Source of the DNA: UBA4615 sp964399635
GTDB taxonomy: Bacteria > Pseudomonadota > Gammaproteobacteria > Burkholderiales > Burkholderiaceae_E
Reading direction: 5' to 3'
Length of the DNA stretch: 64,000 nucleotides
NCBI GenBank assembly: GCA_964399635.1
Contig: CAYNRU010000003.1
Coordinates: forward strand, 95,600-159,599
The notes under the pieces were generated by a model. It searched no databases. It worked only from the letters and a program-made list of their open reading frames with translations, and was not told where the DNA came from. The position numbers and the translations under genes were made by a program. This document shows positions 28,494-37,792 of the stretch, one piece after another (within the stretch, counting starts at the first letter, position 1; each line of letters begins with the position of its first letter).

Positions 28494-29753
28494 ATGAACG
28501 CACCGCTCCCGGACGTCATCAGGCAGCACCTGATCGACCCCGAGATCTGCATCCGCTGCAACACCTGCGAGGAGACCTGCCCGGTCGACGCGATCACCCA
28601 CGACTCGCGCAACTACGTCGTGGACGCGGCCAAGTGCAACCTGTGCATGGCCTGCGTGCCGCCGTGCCCGACCGGCTCCATCGACAACTGGCGCACCGTG
28701 CTGCGCGTGGAGGCCTACACCGTCGACGAGCAGCTCGGCTGGGACGACCTGCCCGCCGAGAAGGCGCTCGGCATCGCGCCGGCCGAGCCCGCGCCGCCCG
28801 AGTCCGGCCCCCCGGCCGAGGTGGTCCCGGGCGGCGGTGCCGCCCCGTCCGAGTCGGCGCCGGGAAGCGCGGGCTCGGTCGTGCCGCCGTGGTCGGCGGC
28901 CCATCCGTACCTGAACCTCTACACGCACCGCAGCCCGGCGACCGCGACGGTCGCGGGCAACCATCGCGTCACGCTGCTCGGCACCGAGAGCGACACCCAC
29001 CACGTCGTGCTCGACTTCGGCACGACGCCGTTCCCGGTGCTCGAGGGCCAGTCCCTGGGTATCCTGCCGCCCGGCACGGACGCCCACGGCCGCGCGCATC
29101 ATGCGCGCCAGTACTCGGTTGCGAGCCCGCGCGACGGCGAGCGCCCCGGGTACAACAACGTGTCGCTGACCGTCAAGCGCGTGCTCGTCGACCACGAGGG
29201 CAACCCGGTGCGCGGCGTCGCGTCCAACTACCTGTGCGACCTGAAGAAGGGCGACACGGTGCAGGTGATCGGGCCGTTCGGGGCGAGCTTCCTGATGCCC
29301 AACCACGCCGGCTCCAACCTGCTGATGGTCTGCACCGGCACCGGGAGCGCGCCGATGCGCGCGATGACCGAGCGCCGGCGCCGCCGCCGCGACCGCGGCG
29401 AGGGGCAGGGCGGGCGGCTGATGCTGTTCTTCGGCGCGCGCACCCAGCAGGAGCTACCGTACTTCGGGCCGCTCATGAAGCTGCCGCGCGACTTCATCGA
29501 CATCGAGTTCGCTTACTCGCGCACGCCGGGCCAGCCCCGCCGCTACGTGCAGGACGCGATGCGCGAGCGGGCCGCCGACGTGGCGGCGCTGCTGAAGGAT
29601 CCGGACACCTGCGTGTACGTGTGCGGCCTCAAGGGCATGGAGGCGGGGGTGCTCGAGGCACTGCGCGACGCGGCGCTCGCCCACGGCCTGGACTGGCCGG
29701 CGCTGCACGCGCGGATGCGCACCGAGGGCCGGCTGCACTTCGAGACCTACTGA
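28494..29753 (+). CDS. boxA: Benzoyl-CoA 2,3-epoxidase, reductase subunit (ferredoxin-flavoprotein fusion)
   Basis: Passes electrons from NADPH to BoxB. The 419-residue product has an N-terminal bacterial ferredoxin domain with two [4Fe-4S] motifs: C19, C22, C25, C29 and C48, C51, C54, C58. A proline/alanine/glycine-rich linker (about residues 95-130) leads to a ferredoxin-NADP reductase domain with the FAD motif RQYSVAS, the segment GVASNYLCDLKKGD, and the pyridine-nucleotide motif CTGTGSAPMRAM. It ends RLHFETY, typical of this reductase family. It is the last gene of boxCBA. Confidence 0.96.
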   Translation: MNAPLPDVIRQHLIDPEICIRCNTCEETCPVDAITHDSRNYVVDAAKCNLCMACVPPCPTGSIDNWRTVLRVEAYTVDEQLGWDDLPAEKALGIAPAEPAPPESGPPAEVVPGGGAAPSESAPGSAGSVVPPWSAAHPYLNLYTHRSPATATVAGNHRVTLLGTESDTHHVVLDFGTTPFPVLEGQSLGILPPGTDAHGRAHHARQYSVASPRDGERPGYNNVSLTVKRVLVDHEGNPVRGVASNYLCDLKKGDTVQVIGPFGASFLMPNHAGSNLLMVCTGTGSAPMRAMTERRRRRRDRGEGQGGRLMLFFGARTQQELPYFGPLMKLPRDFIDIEFAYSRTPGQPRRYVQDAMRERAADVAALLKDPDTCVYVCGLKGMEAGVLEALRDAALAHGLDWPALHARMRTEGRLHFETY

Positions 29754-29767
29754 CGTCCGGCGTGGCG

Positions 29768-29788
29768 GCGCCTGGTGCGCCAGGGCGC
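29768..29788 (+). terminator. Possible hairpin after boxA
   Basis: GCGCCTGG (29768-29775) pairs with CCAG-g-GCGC (29780-29788) around a four-base loop with one bulge. It lies 15 bases past the boxA stop and could end the box operon before cysI. There is no T-run. Confidence 0.38.
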
Positions 29789-29888
29789 TCCATATGCGCG
29801 CCGCGACTTTGCTCAGGCCGATGCGCTCGTTCGCGCCGGGCCGGCCGGCCCCCATCCTGCGGGTCAGACCACCGGGCCCCAGCCGAGC

Positions 29889-31571
29889 ATGTACCGATAC
29901 GACCGCCACGACCGCACCCTGGTCGACGAGCGGGTCGCGCAGTTCCGCGACCAGACCCGCCGCTACCTCGCCGGCACGCTCCCCGAGGACGAGTACCGCC
30001 CGCTGCGGCTGCAAAACGGCCTGTACGTGCAGAAGCACGCGCCGATGCTGCGCATAGCGATCCCGTACGGGACGCTGTCTGCGGTGCAGCTGCGCAAGCT
30101 CGCCGACATCGCCGACACCTACGACCGCGGCTACGGCCACTTCAGCACGCGCCAGAACCTGCAGCTCAACTGGCCCGAGCTCGCCCGGGTGCCGGACATC
30201 CTCGCCGAGCTCGCGTCGGTCGAGATGCACGCGATCCAGACCAGCGGCAACGTCGTGCGCAACGTCACCGCCGACCACTTCGCGGGCGTGGCACCCGACG
30301 AGCTGGTCGATCCGCGACCCTACTGCGAGCTGCTGCGACAGTGGTCGACCTTCCATCCCGAGTTCAGCTTCCTGCCGCGCAAGTTCAAGATCGCCGTGAC
30401 GGCGTCGACTGCCGACCGGGCCGCGGTGCAGGTCCACGACATCGGCCTGAAGGTGGTGCGCGACGCCGACGGCGCGCTCGGCTTCGAGGTCTGGGTGGGC
30501 GGCGGGCTGGGGCGCACGCCGGTGGTCGCGCCGCGCATCCGCGCCTTCCTGCCGGAGCGCGAGCTGCTCAACTACGTCGAGGCGATCCTGCGGGTCTACA
30601 ACCGCTTCGGGCGTCGCGACAACCTGTACAAGGCGCGGATCAAGATCCTGGTGCGCGAGCTCGGGGCCGAGCGCTTCGCCGCCGAGGTCGAGGACGCATG
30701 GCAGGCGCTGCGCGGCGGGCCGGCCACGCTCACCGACGATGAGATCGCACGCGTCGCCGCGTACTTCGAGCCGCCGCCCTATCGGGCGCTCGAGGCCGAG
30801 CCGGCGTCGCTCGAGCATGCGCTCGCCCATGAGCCCGGACTCGCCGCCTGGGCGCGCCGCAGCGTCCACCCGCACCGCGTCCCCGGCTACTGCGCGGTGA
30901 CGGTCTCGCTCAAGACCCACGGCATCGCCCCCGGCGACGCGAGCTCCGCCCAGATGCGGGCGGTGGCCGACGCCGCCGAGGCCTTCGGGTTCGGCGAGAT
31001 CCGTGTCTCGCACCACCAGAACCTCGTGCTGCCCGACGTCGAGCAAAGCGCGCTGCCGGCGCTGCACGCGCTGCTCCGGCGCGAGCGGCTCGCGATGCCC
31101 AACGTGGGGCTGCTCACCGACATCATCGCCTGCCCGGGCGGCGATTTCTGCTCGCTCGCCAACGCGGTGTCGATCCCGGTCGCGACCGCCATCCAGGCGC
31201 GCTTCGACGACCTCGACGACCTGTTCGACATCGGCGAGCTCGAGCTGAACATCTCCGGCTGCATCAATTCCTGCGGGCATCACCACGTCGCCCACATCGG
31301 CATCCTGGGCGTCGACAAGGCCGGCGAGGAGTGGTACCAGGTCTCGCTCGGCGGCGTGCAGGGTCCCGTCGCCGCGATCGGCAGGATCATCGGCCCGTCG
31401 TTCTCGCGCGGCGAGCTCCCCGAGGTGGTCGAGCGGCTGGTGCGCGCCTATGTGTCGCGGCGCCACTCGCCCGACGAGCGTTTCATCGAGGTCGTGCAGC
31501 GCATCGGCCTCGACCCCTTCAAGGACGCCGTGTATGGCACATCTGATCGACCGGAACGGGCTGCGGCCTGA
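29889..31571 (+). CDS. cysI: Nitrite/sulfite reductase hemoprotein (CysI-type)
   Basis: Siroheme and [4Fe-4S] enzyme of 560 residues reducing sulfite to sulfide (or nitrite to ammonia). The two ferredoxin-like half-repeats show KLADIADTYDRGYGHFSTRQ and EAFGFGEIRVSHHQNLVLPD. Cluster/siroheme cysteines are C415 and C421 (CPGGDFC) and C458 and C462 (CINSC, followed by GHH). The DUF934 and cobA genes that follow are the usual company of betaproteobacterial assimilatory sulfite reductase. Sulfite is therefore the more likely substrate. cysH and cysDN are not in the window. Confidence 0.9.
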   Translation: MYRYDRHDRTLVDERVAQFRDQTRRYLAGTLPEDEYRPLRLQNGLYVQKHAPMLRIAIPYGTLSAVQLRKLADIADTYDRGYGHFSTRQNLQLNWPELARVPDILAELASVEMHAIQTSGNVVRNVTADHFAGVAPDELVDPRPYCELLRQWSTFHPEFSFLPRKFKIAVTASTADRAAVQVHDIGLKVVRDADGALGFEVWVGGGLGRTPVVAPRIRAFLPERELLNYVEAILRVYNRFGRRDNLYKARIKILVRELGAERFAAEVEDAWQALRGGPATLTDDEIARVAAYFEPPPYRALEAEPASLEHALAHEPGLAAWARRSVHPHRVPGYCAVTVSLKTHGIAPGDASSAQMRAVADAAEAFGFGEIRVSHHQNLVLPDVEQSALPALHALLRRERLAMPNVGLLTDIIACPGGDFCSLANAVSIPVATAIQARFDDLDDLFDIGELELNISGCINSCGHHHVAHIGILGVDKAGEEWYQVSLGGVQGPVAAIGRIIGPSFSRGELPEVVERLVRAYVSRRHSPDERFIEVVQRIGLDPFKDAVYGTSDRPERAAA

Positions 31572-32040
31572 CGGCTGGACGGTCTTCGACGGCGATGCCG
31601 GCGCGATCCCGGCGGGCGCCGACGTGCTGATCCCGCTCGACGAGTGGCGCGAGCGCGCGGGCGCCTGGCGCGCCCGCGGCGGGCGCCTCGGGCTGCTGCT
31701 GTCGCCGGCCGACGACGTCGCGGCGGTGGCGGGCGAGCTCGATGCGTTCGCGCTGGTGGCGGTCGACTTCCCAAGGTTCACCGACGGCCGCGGCTACTCG
31801 AGCGCGAGGCTGCTGCGCGAGCGGCTGGGCTGGCGGGGCGAGCTGCGGGCGGTGGGCGACGTGCTGCGCGACCAGCTCTTTCTGCTGGCGCGCTGCGGCT
31901 TCGACAGCTTCGCGCTGCGCGCCGACCAGGACCCCCAGGCGGCGGTGCAGGCCTTCCAGGATTTCAGCGTGCGCTACCAGGCCGCCACCGACCAGCCGCT
32001 GCCGCTGTTTCGCAGGCGCCGGGACGCGGTGCCCGCATGA
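31534..32040 (+). CDS. DUF934 family protein (cysI-associated)
   Basis: Conserved protein of 168 residues, PF06073 (DUF934) type, almost always encoded after cysI in beta- and some gammaproteobacteria; a role in sulfite reductase function is supposed but unproven. Typical segments are VLIPLDEWRERA, VAVDFPRFTDGRGYSSARLL and GDVLRDQLFLLARCGFDSF. The ATG lies inside cysI, giving a 38-base overlap, and its own last four bases (ATGA) overlap the cobA start. Confidence 0.88.
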   Translation: MAHLIDRNGLRPDGWTVFDGDAGAIPAGADVLIPLDEWRERAGAWRARGGRLGLLLSPADDVAAVAGELDAFALVAVDFPRFTDGRGYSSARLLRERLGWRGELRAVGDVLRDQLFLLARCGFDSFALRADQDPQAAVQAFQDFSVRYQAATDQPLPLFRRRRDAVPA

Positions 32041-32867
32041 CCGCGGCCGGGGCGGTCACGCCGGCGGGCAAGGTCTGGTTCGTCGGCGCGGGCCCGGGTT
32101 CTGCCGACCTGCTGACCGTGCGCGCGATCCGCACGATGGCGCGTGCCGACGTGGTGCTGCACGACGCGCTGATGACCGACGAGGTGCTCGACTGGGCGCC
32201 TGCCGCCCGGCTCGTGCCGGTGGGCAAGCGTTGCGACCGCGCCTCGACCGGGCAGGCGTGGATCGGCCGGGCGCTGGTCGACGCGGCGCGCCGCCATGCG
32301 GTCGTGGTGCGCCTCAAGGGCGGCGACCCGACGGTGTTCGGGCGCCTCGACGAGGAGATCGACGCGCTCGACGCCGCGGGCATCGAATGGGAGATCGTGC
32401 CCGGGGTGACCGCCGCCGGCGCCGCCGCGGCGGCGGCCGGTCATTCGCTGACCCGGCGCGGCGTCGCGCGCCGGCTCGACATCGTGACGCCGCGCATTGC
32501 GCGCGACGACGACCGCGAGCCCGACGGCGCCGGCTGGGCGGACGGCCTGCACCCCGGCGGCACGGTGGTGCTGTACATGGCGGGCCGCATCGCCAGTGCC
32601 TGCGCGCGGGTGCTGCTCGCGCGCGGCTTCGGCACCGACACGCCCGCGGTTGCGGTGCGCGGCGCGTCGTGGCCGACCCAGGCGGTCGAGCGCCACACGC
32701 TCGGCGGGCTGGCCTGCGCCGGCCTGGCGATCGACGACCGGCCGGTCGTGCTGCTGGTGGGCCGTGCGCTCGGCGCGCGCCAGGCGCGACCGGCGCTCGC
32801 CGCCGTCATGCCCGACGGCACGGCGCCGTCCTGCGCGGGCGCGCTGCGCCCGATCCGGCTGGCCTGA
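32037..32867 (+). CDS. cobA: Uroporphyrinogen-III C-methyltransferase
   Basis: Methylates uroporphyrinogen III twice with S-adenosylmethionine to give precorrin-2, the precursor of siroheme used by CysI. The 276-residue product has the family motifs VGAGPGSADLLTVRAIR, VRLKGGDPTVFGR and PGVTAAGAAAAAAG, plus VVLYMAGR. It lacks the N-terminal dehydrogenase/ferrochelatase half of the full CysG fusion. The ATG overlaps the DUF934 stop (ATGA). Co-expression with cysI supplies the cofactor on demand. Confidence 0.93.
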   Translation: MTAAGAVTPAGKVWFVGAGPGSADLLTVRAIRTMARADVVLHDALMTDEVLDWAPAARLVPVGKRCDRASTGQAWIGRALVDAARRHAVVVRLKGGDPTVFGRLDEEIDALDAAGIEWEIVPGVTAAGAAAAAAGHSLTRRGVARRLDIVTPRIARDDDREPDGAGWADGLHPGGTVVLYMAGRIASACARVLLARGFGTDTPAVAVRGASWPTQAVERHTLGGLACAGLAIDDRPVVLLVGRALGARQARPALAAVMPDGTAPSCAGALRPIRLA

Positions 32868-33044
32868 CCCGACCTGCGGGGGGAGGCCGCACCCACCGCA
32901 TCCCCGGCATCCCCGGCCACGCCGCCGCCGCCGGCGATTTGGGTTAAGCTGCCGCGCCGGTCCGAGTCGCGCCGCGCTGCCTGCCCGATACCGGTCGGCA
33001 CGCCCCGAAGGCGCGGCCCCCCTCGAACCGATCCCCCCGCACCG

Positions 33045-35033
33045 ATGACCCAGACGGCGAGTCCCGACCCCGCTCCGCTCGGCGCGCTGATGCGCAGGCT
33101 GCGCGGCGGCGACCGGGCCTGGACCGCCGGCGCGGCCGCCCGCTTCGATGCCTGGCTCGACGTGCTCGAGCGCGACGAGGCCGCCCGCGACCAGATCGCC
33201 AGCCAGTTCCTCGCGATCCTTGCCGCCACGCGCCACGTGAGCTTCCACGCCGACCTGGGCATCGCGCCCCCCGACGGCTTCGGCCCCGAGCTGCGCACGC
33301 GCCTGCTGCACAAGCTGCTGCCGCCCGACTTCGAGGACGACCAGCTCGCGGACTGGGCCCGCCGCCTGTTCGGCTCACCGCGCCAGGCCGCCTGGGCACT
33401 GTCGATCCCGACCGACCGCTGGCTGCGCCTGGGCCACGTGCTGCGGCTGCACGAGCTGCCCGGCGCCGCGCGGATGCGGCTGGGCAACGAGCTGATCGAA
33501 GCGCTCAAGATCCTGTCGGCCCGCATCGCCGCGGCCGGCGTCGACCCGCTGGTCGCGCGCGTGCACCCCGACGCGCGGCACTCGGCATCGCCCTTCCTCG
33601 AGCAGCAGGCCGCCGTGCGCCGCTACGTCGACGCGTGGATCACGGCCTGGAACGCCGGCGACCAGGCGTCCGCCGAGGACGACCGCCCGGTGCGCGTGAT
33701 GCTCGACCAGTGTCGCGCCGTGATCCGCCGGATTCGCCGCGACACCGGCAAGACCGGCGTCAGCGTCGCGCTGACCTTCAAGCTGCAGCGCGCGCAGGAG
33801 CTGATCGACCGGCTCGACCTGCTGCTCGACCTCGCCGACGCGCGCCGCACGAGCGCCGAGCGCGGCGACGCCTGGATCCGCTTCCTGCGCCGCCAGATCC
33901 GCGAGTGCAGCGAGCAGGCCAGCGTGAGCGCGGTGTGGCGCAAGGGCACGGAGCTCGCGGCGCTCCAGATCACCGAGCACGCCGGGCGCACCGGCGAGCA
34001 CTACATCGCCGCCGACCGCGCGCAGTGGTGGGCGATGCTGCGGGCGGCGATGATCGGCGGCGTCGTGATCGCGTTCATGGCGATCCTGAAGGTCCTGATC
34101 GGCGCGATGCACGCGCCGCCGCTGATCGAAGGCCTGCTGGTGTCGCTCAACTACGGCCTGGGTTTCGTGCTGATCCACCTGCTGCACGGCCTGGTGGCGA
34201 CCAAGCAGCCCGCGATGACCGCGTCGCGGATCGCCGCCGAGATCGGCGAGGCGCGCGGCAGCGGCGACGCACACGCCTGGCTCCCGAGGGTGACGAACCT
34301 GCTGGTGCAGGTGTTCCGCAGCCAGTTCGTCGCGGTCGTGGGCAACGTCGGCGTCGCCGTCCCGGTGGCCGTGCTGGTCACCTGGGGGCTGCTCGCCACG
34401 TTCGGCTGGTCGCCCGCGACGCCGCAGAAGGCCGGGCTGCTGCTCGAGCAGCTCGACCCGCTCGGCCTGACCGCCTTCTACGCCGCGATCGCCGGCGTGT
34501 GCCTGTTCCTGTCGGGCGTGGTCTCGGGCTACTGCGACAACCTCGCGGTATTCCACCGGCTGCCCCGGCGCGTCGCGCGCATGCCGCTGCTGGTCAGGCT
34601 CGTCGGCCCGGGCCGCGCGGCGGCGCTCGGCGCCTACGTCGAGCACAACTTCGGCGCGCTCGTCGGCAACTTCCTGTTCGGCTGCATGCTGGGCGGCGTG
34701 TCGCTGCTGGGCGGCCTTTCCGGGCTGCCGCTGGACATCCGCCATGTCGCGTTCGCGTCGGCAAACCTGGGCGTGGCCGCGACCACGCTGTGGTCGCAGA
34801 TCACCTGGCAGATGGTCGCGATCGGCGCCGTCGGCGTGACGCTGATCGCCGTCGTGAATCTGGCGGTCAGCTTCACGCTGTCGCTTGTGCTCGCGCTGCG
34901 CGCCAGGCGCCTCGATACGCGCGGTATCGGTGCACTGTGGGGTGCGATGGTGCGCCACGCGATGTCGCGGCCGCTCGATCTGGTGCGCCCGCCGCCGCCC
35001 GCCGCGGGCCGGGCGTCAGGCACCGCCGACTGA
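33045..35033 (+). CDS. PF10136 family polytopic membrane protein ('site-specific recombinase' by name only)
   Basis: Large protein of 662 residues matching the family databases call 'site-specific recombinase' (Gcr-like). The N-terminal 320 residues are soluble and helical. The C-terminal half has several hydrophobic segments: near 328-350 (AMIGGVVIAFMAILKVLIGAM), 362-378, 430-450, 475-492, 535-560 and 590-615. No integrase tyrosine tetrad or serine-recombinase motif was seen. A membrane role is therefore more likely than recombination. It stands alone, 178 bases after cobA. Confidence 0.8.
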   Translation: MTQTASPDPAPLGALMRRLRGGDRAWTAGAAARFDAWLDVLERDEAARDQIASQFLAILAATRHVSFHADLGIAPPDGFGPELRTRLLHKLLPPDFEDDQLADWARRLFGSPRQAAWALSIPTDRWLRLGHVLRLHELPGAARMRLGNELIEALKILSARIAAAGVDPLVARVHPDARHSASPFLEQQAAVRRYVDAWITAWNAGDQASAEDDRPVRVMLDQCRAVIRRIRRDTGKTGVSVALTFKLQRAQELIDRLDLLLDLADARRTSAERGDAWIRFLRRQIRECSEQASVSAVWRKGTELAALQITEHAGRTGEHYIAADRAQWWAMLRAAMIGGVVIAFMAILKVLIGAMHAPPLIEGLLVSLNYGLGFVLIHLLHGLVATKQPAMTASRIAAEIGEARGSGDAHAWLPRVTNLLVQVFRSQFVAVVGNVGVAVPVAVLVTWGLLATFGWSPATPQKAGLLLEQLDPLGLTAFYAAIAGVCLFLSGVVSGYCDNLAVFHRLPRRVARMPLLVRLVGPGRAAALGAYVEHNFGALVGNFLFGCMLGGVSLLGGLSGLPLDIRHVAFASANLGVAATTLWSQITWQMVAIGAVGVTLIAVVNLAVSFTLSLVLALRARRLDTRGIGALWGAMVRHAMSRPLDLVRPPPPAAGRASGTAD

Positions 35034-35079
35034 GGTCGGTGATCGCGCGCGGCGGGGCCCCGCGGCGCCCGGCGCTCTC

Positions 35080-35085
35080 TATAAT
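35080..35085 (+). promoter_or_regulatory. Consensus -10 (TATAAT) before the BMP transporter operon
   Basis: TATAAT sits 30 bases before the ATG at 35115, in an otherwise very GC-rich gap. No recognisable -35 lies 16-18 bases upstream, so an activator or an extended contact may be needed. Confidence 0.42.
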
Positions 35086-35114
35086 CTGTGTTCCAACCCA
35101 GTCAGAGGTCAACG

Positions 35115-36122
35115 ATGAACCCGTCTCCGCGTGCCCGCCGTGCCGTCCTGTCCGCTGCCGTGTCGGCGTCCGTCCTGGCCGCCGTCGGCACGTCCGGCCC
35201 GGCCTTCGGGCAGGCCAAGATCAAGGTCGCAGCCGTCTACACGGTGCCGGTCGAGCAGCAGTGGGTCAGCCGCATCCACAAGGCGCTCAACGCCGCCAAG
35301 GCGCGCGGCGCCATCGACTACGAGTTCTCGGAGAGCGTCGCCAACGCCGACTACGAGCGCGTGATGCGACAGTTCGCCGAGAAGGGCAACCAGTTCATCG
35401 TCGGCGAGTCGTTCGCGGTCGAGGCCGCCGCCCGCAAGGTCGCCAAGGACTACCCGAAGATCTCGTTCCTGATGGGCTCGTCGGGCAAGCCGCAGGCCCC
35501 CAACTTCTCGGTGTTCGACAACTACATCCAGGAGCCGGCCTACCTGACCGGCATGATCGCCGGCGGCATGACCAAGTCGAACAAGATCGGCATGGTCGGC
35601 GGCTTCCCGATCCCCGAGGTGAACCGGCTGATGAACGCCTTCATCGCGGGCGCCCGCGAGGTCAATCCCAAGACCGAGTTCACCGTCACCTTCATCAACT
35701 CGTGGTTCGATCCGCCCAAGGCCAAGGAAGCTGCCTTTGCGATGATCGACAAGGGCGCCGACATCCTCTATGCCGAGCGCTTCGGGGTGTCGGACGCGGC
35801 CAAGGAGAAGGGCAAGCTCGCCATCGGCAACGTGATCAACACGCAGGACAAGTACCCGGAGACCGTCGTCGCGTCCGCGCTGTGGAACATGGAGCCCACC
35901 ATCGAGCGCGCGCTGGCGGCGGTCAAGGACGGCAAGTTCAAGGCCGAGGACTACGGCCAGTACTCGATGATGAAGTACAAGGGCTCCGAGCTGTCGCCGA
36001 TGGGCACCTTCGAGTCGAAGGTGCCGGCCGACCTGCTGAAGAAGGTCCGCGATCGCGAGAAGGCGATCCTCGACGGCAAGTTCACCGTCAAGGTCGACGA
36101 CGCCCAGCCCAAGGTCAAGTAG
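35115..36122 (+). CDS. BMP family ABC transporter substrate-binding protein
   Basis: Periplasmic binding protein of 335 residues of the basic membrane protein (BMP/PnrA) family, which bind nucleosides or bases. The N-terminus has arginines followed by AVLSAAVSASVLAAVGTSG and a cleavage region AFGQA near residue 36; no lipobox cysteine is present, unlike many BMP lipoproteins. Typical segments are VAAVYTVPVEQQWVSRIHKA, GESFAVEAAARKVAKDYP and GFPIPEVNRLMNAFIAGA. An AGAGG site is 6 bases before the ATG. The ATPase and two permeases follow. Confidence 0.9.
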   Translation: MNPSPRARRAVLSAAVSASVLAAVGTSGPAFGQAKIKVAAVYTVPVEQQWVSRIHKALNAAKARGAIDYEFSESVANADYERVMRQFAEKGNQFIVGESFAVEAAARKVAKDYPKISFLMGSSGKPQAPNFSVFDNYIQEPAYLTGMIAGGMTKSNKIGMVGGFPIPEVNRLMNAFIAGAREVNPKTEFTVTFINSWFDPPKAKEAAFAMIDKGADILYAERFGVSDAAKEKGKLAIGNVINTQDKYPETVVASALWNMEPTIERALAAVKDGKFKAEDYGQYSMMKYKGSELSPMGTFESKVPADLLKKVRDREKAILDGKFTVKVDDAQPKVK

Positions 36123-36223
36123 GGCGCGCGGCGGGCGCCGCCCGCCGCATCCGGCCCACCCGGCCCGCGCATGCGCGGGCCGGCGGCCTCGTGAACGGGA
36201 ACCCGCCGGGAGGCGGCTCGGCG

Positions 36224-37792
36224 ATGATGTCCTGCGCAACGCCGCCGGTGCTTCGACTCACCGGCATCACCAAGCGCTTTGGCGCGCTGCTGGCCAACGA
36301 CGGCATCACGCTGGAGCTCGGCCGCGGCGAGGTCCTCGCGCTGCTGGGCGAGAACGGCGCGGGCAAGTCGACGCTGGTCTCGATCCTGTTCGGGCACTAC
36401 GTGGCGGACGCGGGCAGCGTCGAGGCCTTCGGTGCGCCGCTGCCCCCGGGCGACCCGGCAGCGGCGCTCGCGGCGGGCATCGGCATGGTCCACCAGCACT
36501 TCACGCTGGCCGACAACCTGAGCGTGCTCGACAACGTGCTGATCGGGGTCGAGCCGTGGTGGCGCCCGGCCTCGCGCCGCAAGGCGGCCCGCGCCCGGCT
36601 CGCCGGGCTGGCCCGCCGCTTCGGCCTGGCGGTGGACCCCGACGCGCGCGTCGGCGACCTCTCGATCGGCGAGAAGCAGCGCGTCGAGATCCTCAAGGCG
36701 CTGTACCGGGATGCGCGGATCCTGATCCTCGACGAGCCGACCGCGGTGCTGACGCCGCAGGAGAGCGAGAGCCTGTTCGCCACGCTGCGGTCCTTCGTGG
36801 ACGCGGGCCTGTCGATCGTATTCATCTCGCACAAGCTCGCCGAGGTGCTCGCGGTCAGCCACCGCATCGCCGTGCTGCGCCAGGGGCGGCTCGAGGCGGT
36901 GCTGCCCGCGGCCGCCACCGACGCCGCGCGCCTCGCGCAGCTGATGGTCGGGCGTGTCGTGGTGCAGCCGGTGCGCGGCGCACCCGCGGCCTCGCAGGCC
37001 CCGCGCCCAGCGGGCGAGCCGGTGCTCGCGCTGCGCGAGGTCGGCGTGATCGACGGCGGACGCAGGCTGCTCGAGGGCGTGACCTTCGAGCTGCGCGCGG
37101 GCGAGGTGGTCGCGATCGCGGGCGTCGCGGGCAACGGCCAGCAGGCGCTGGCCGAGCTGCTGTGCGGCCTGCGCGCGCCCACCTCGGGTGTGCTGCGCGT
37201 GGACGGCGCGCCGCTCGCCGCGAGGCCCTCGGCCTGGATCGCCGCCGGCGTGGGCCGCGTGCCCGAGGACCGTCACCACCTCGGCGTGATCGCCGAGGCG
37301 AGCGTCGCCGAGAACGCGGTCGCCGAGCACTACCGCGAGGCGCCGTACGCGCGCGGTGGCTGGCGCATCGACCGCGCCGCCATCCGCGAGGCTGCCCAGC
37401 GCGTGGTCCGCGACTACGACGTGCGCTGCAGCGGTCTGGACCAACCCACCCGCCAGCTGTCGGGCGGCAACATGCAGAAGCTGATCCTCGGGCGGGTGCT
37501 GTCCCGCTCGCCGCGGCTCATCGTCGCCGACCAACCGACCTGGGGCCTGGACGTGGGCGCGGTCGCCTGGATCCACGGCCGGCTGCTCGATGCGGTTGCG
37601 CGGGGCGCCGCGATCCTGCTGATCTCGGAGGAACTCGAGGAGATCCTCGCGCTGGCCGACCGGATCGCGGTGATCTCGCACGGCAGGCTGTCGCCGGCGC
37701 GACCGGTGGCCGACTGGACCACCGAGACGCTGGGCCTCGCGATGGCCGGCTCCAGCGCGCAGGAGGCGCAGGATGCGGCTCGAGCGGCGTGA
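36224..37792 (+). CDS. ABC transporter, double ATP-binding protein (nucleoside/sugar type)
   Basis: Two-domain ATPase of 522 residues for the BMP importer. The first domain has Walker A GENGAGKST, the signature LSIGEKQRVEI and Walker B ILILDEPTAVLT. In the second domain Walker A is degenerate (GVAGNGQQ), the signature is LSGGNMQKLILGR and the Walker B region is LIVADQPTWGLD, where the usual glutamate is glutamine. This asymmetry is normal for the family. A GGGAGG site at 36208-36213 supports the ATG at 36224; GTG at 36191 is an alternative. Its 3' end overlaps the first permease by 20 bases. Confidence 0.9.
   Translation: MMSCATPPVLRLTGITKRFGALLANDGITLELGRGEVLALLGENGAGKSTLVSILFGHYVADAGSVEAFGAPLPPGDPAAALAAGIGMVHQHFTLADNLSVLDNVLIGVEPWWRPASRRKAARARLAGLARRFGLAVDPDARVGDLSIGEKQRVEILKALYRDARILILDEPTAVLTPQESESLFATLRSFVDAGLSIVFISHKLAEVLAVSHRIAVLRQGRLEAVLPAAATDAARLAQLMVGRVVVQPVRGAPAASQAPRPAGEPVLALREVGVIDGGRRLLEGVTFELRAGEVVAIAGVAGNGQQALAELLCGLRAPTSGVLRVDGAPLAARPSAWIAAGVGRVPEDRHHLGVIAEASVAENAVAEHYREAPYARGGWRIDRAAIREAAQRVVRDYDVRCSGLDQPTRQLSGGNMQKLILGRVLSRSPRLIVADQPTWGLDVGAVAWIHGRLLDAVARGAAILLISEELEEILALADRIAVISHGRLSPARPVADWTTETLGLAMAGSSAQEAQDAARAA

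Noticed and set aside
33045..35033. Reading the PF10136 gene as evidence of a mobile element or integron.
   Set aside because: The protein is polytopic in its second half, lacks recombinase motifs and has no flanking repeats or cargo.
33635..37792. A single open frame of about 1385 codons running from inside the PF10136 gene through the BMP gene into the ABC ATPase.
   Set aside because: It is arginine/proline-rich nonsense until 36224, where it becomes the true ATPase. High GC leaves long antisense and off-frame ORFs open throughout the window.
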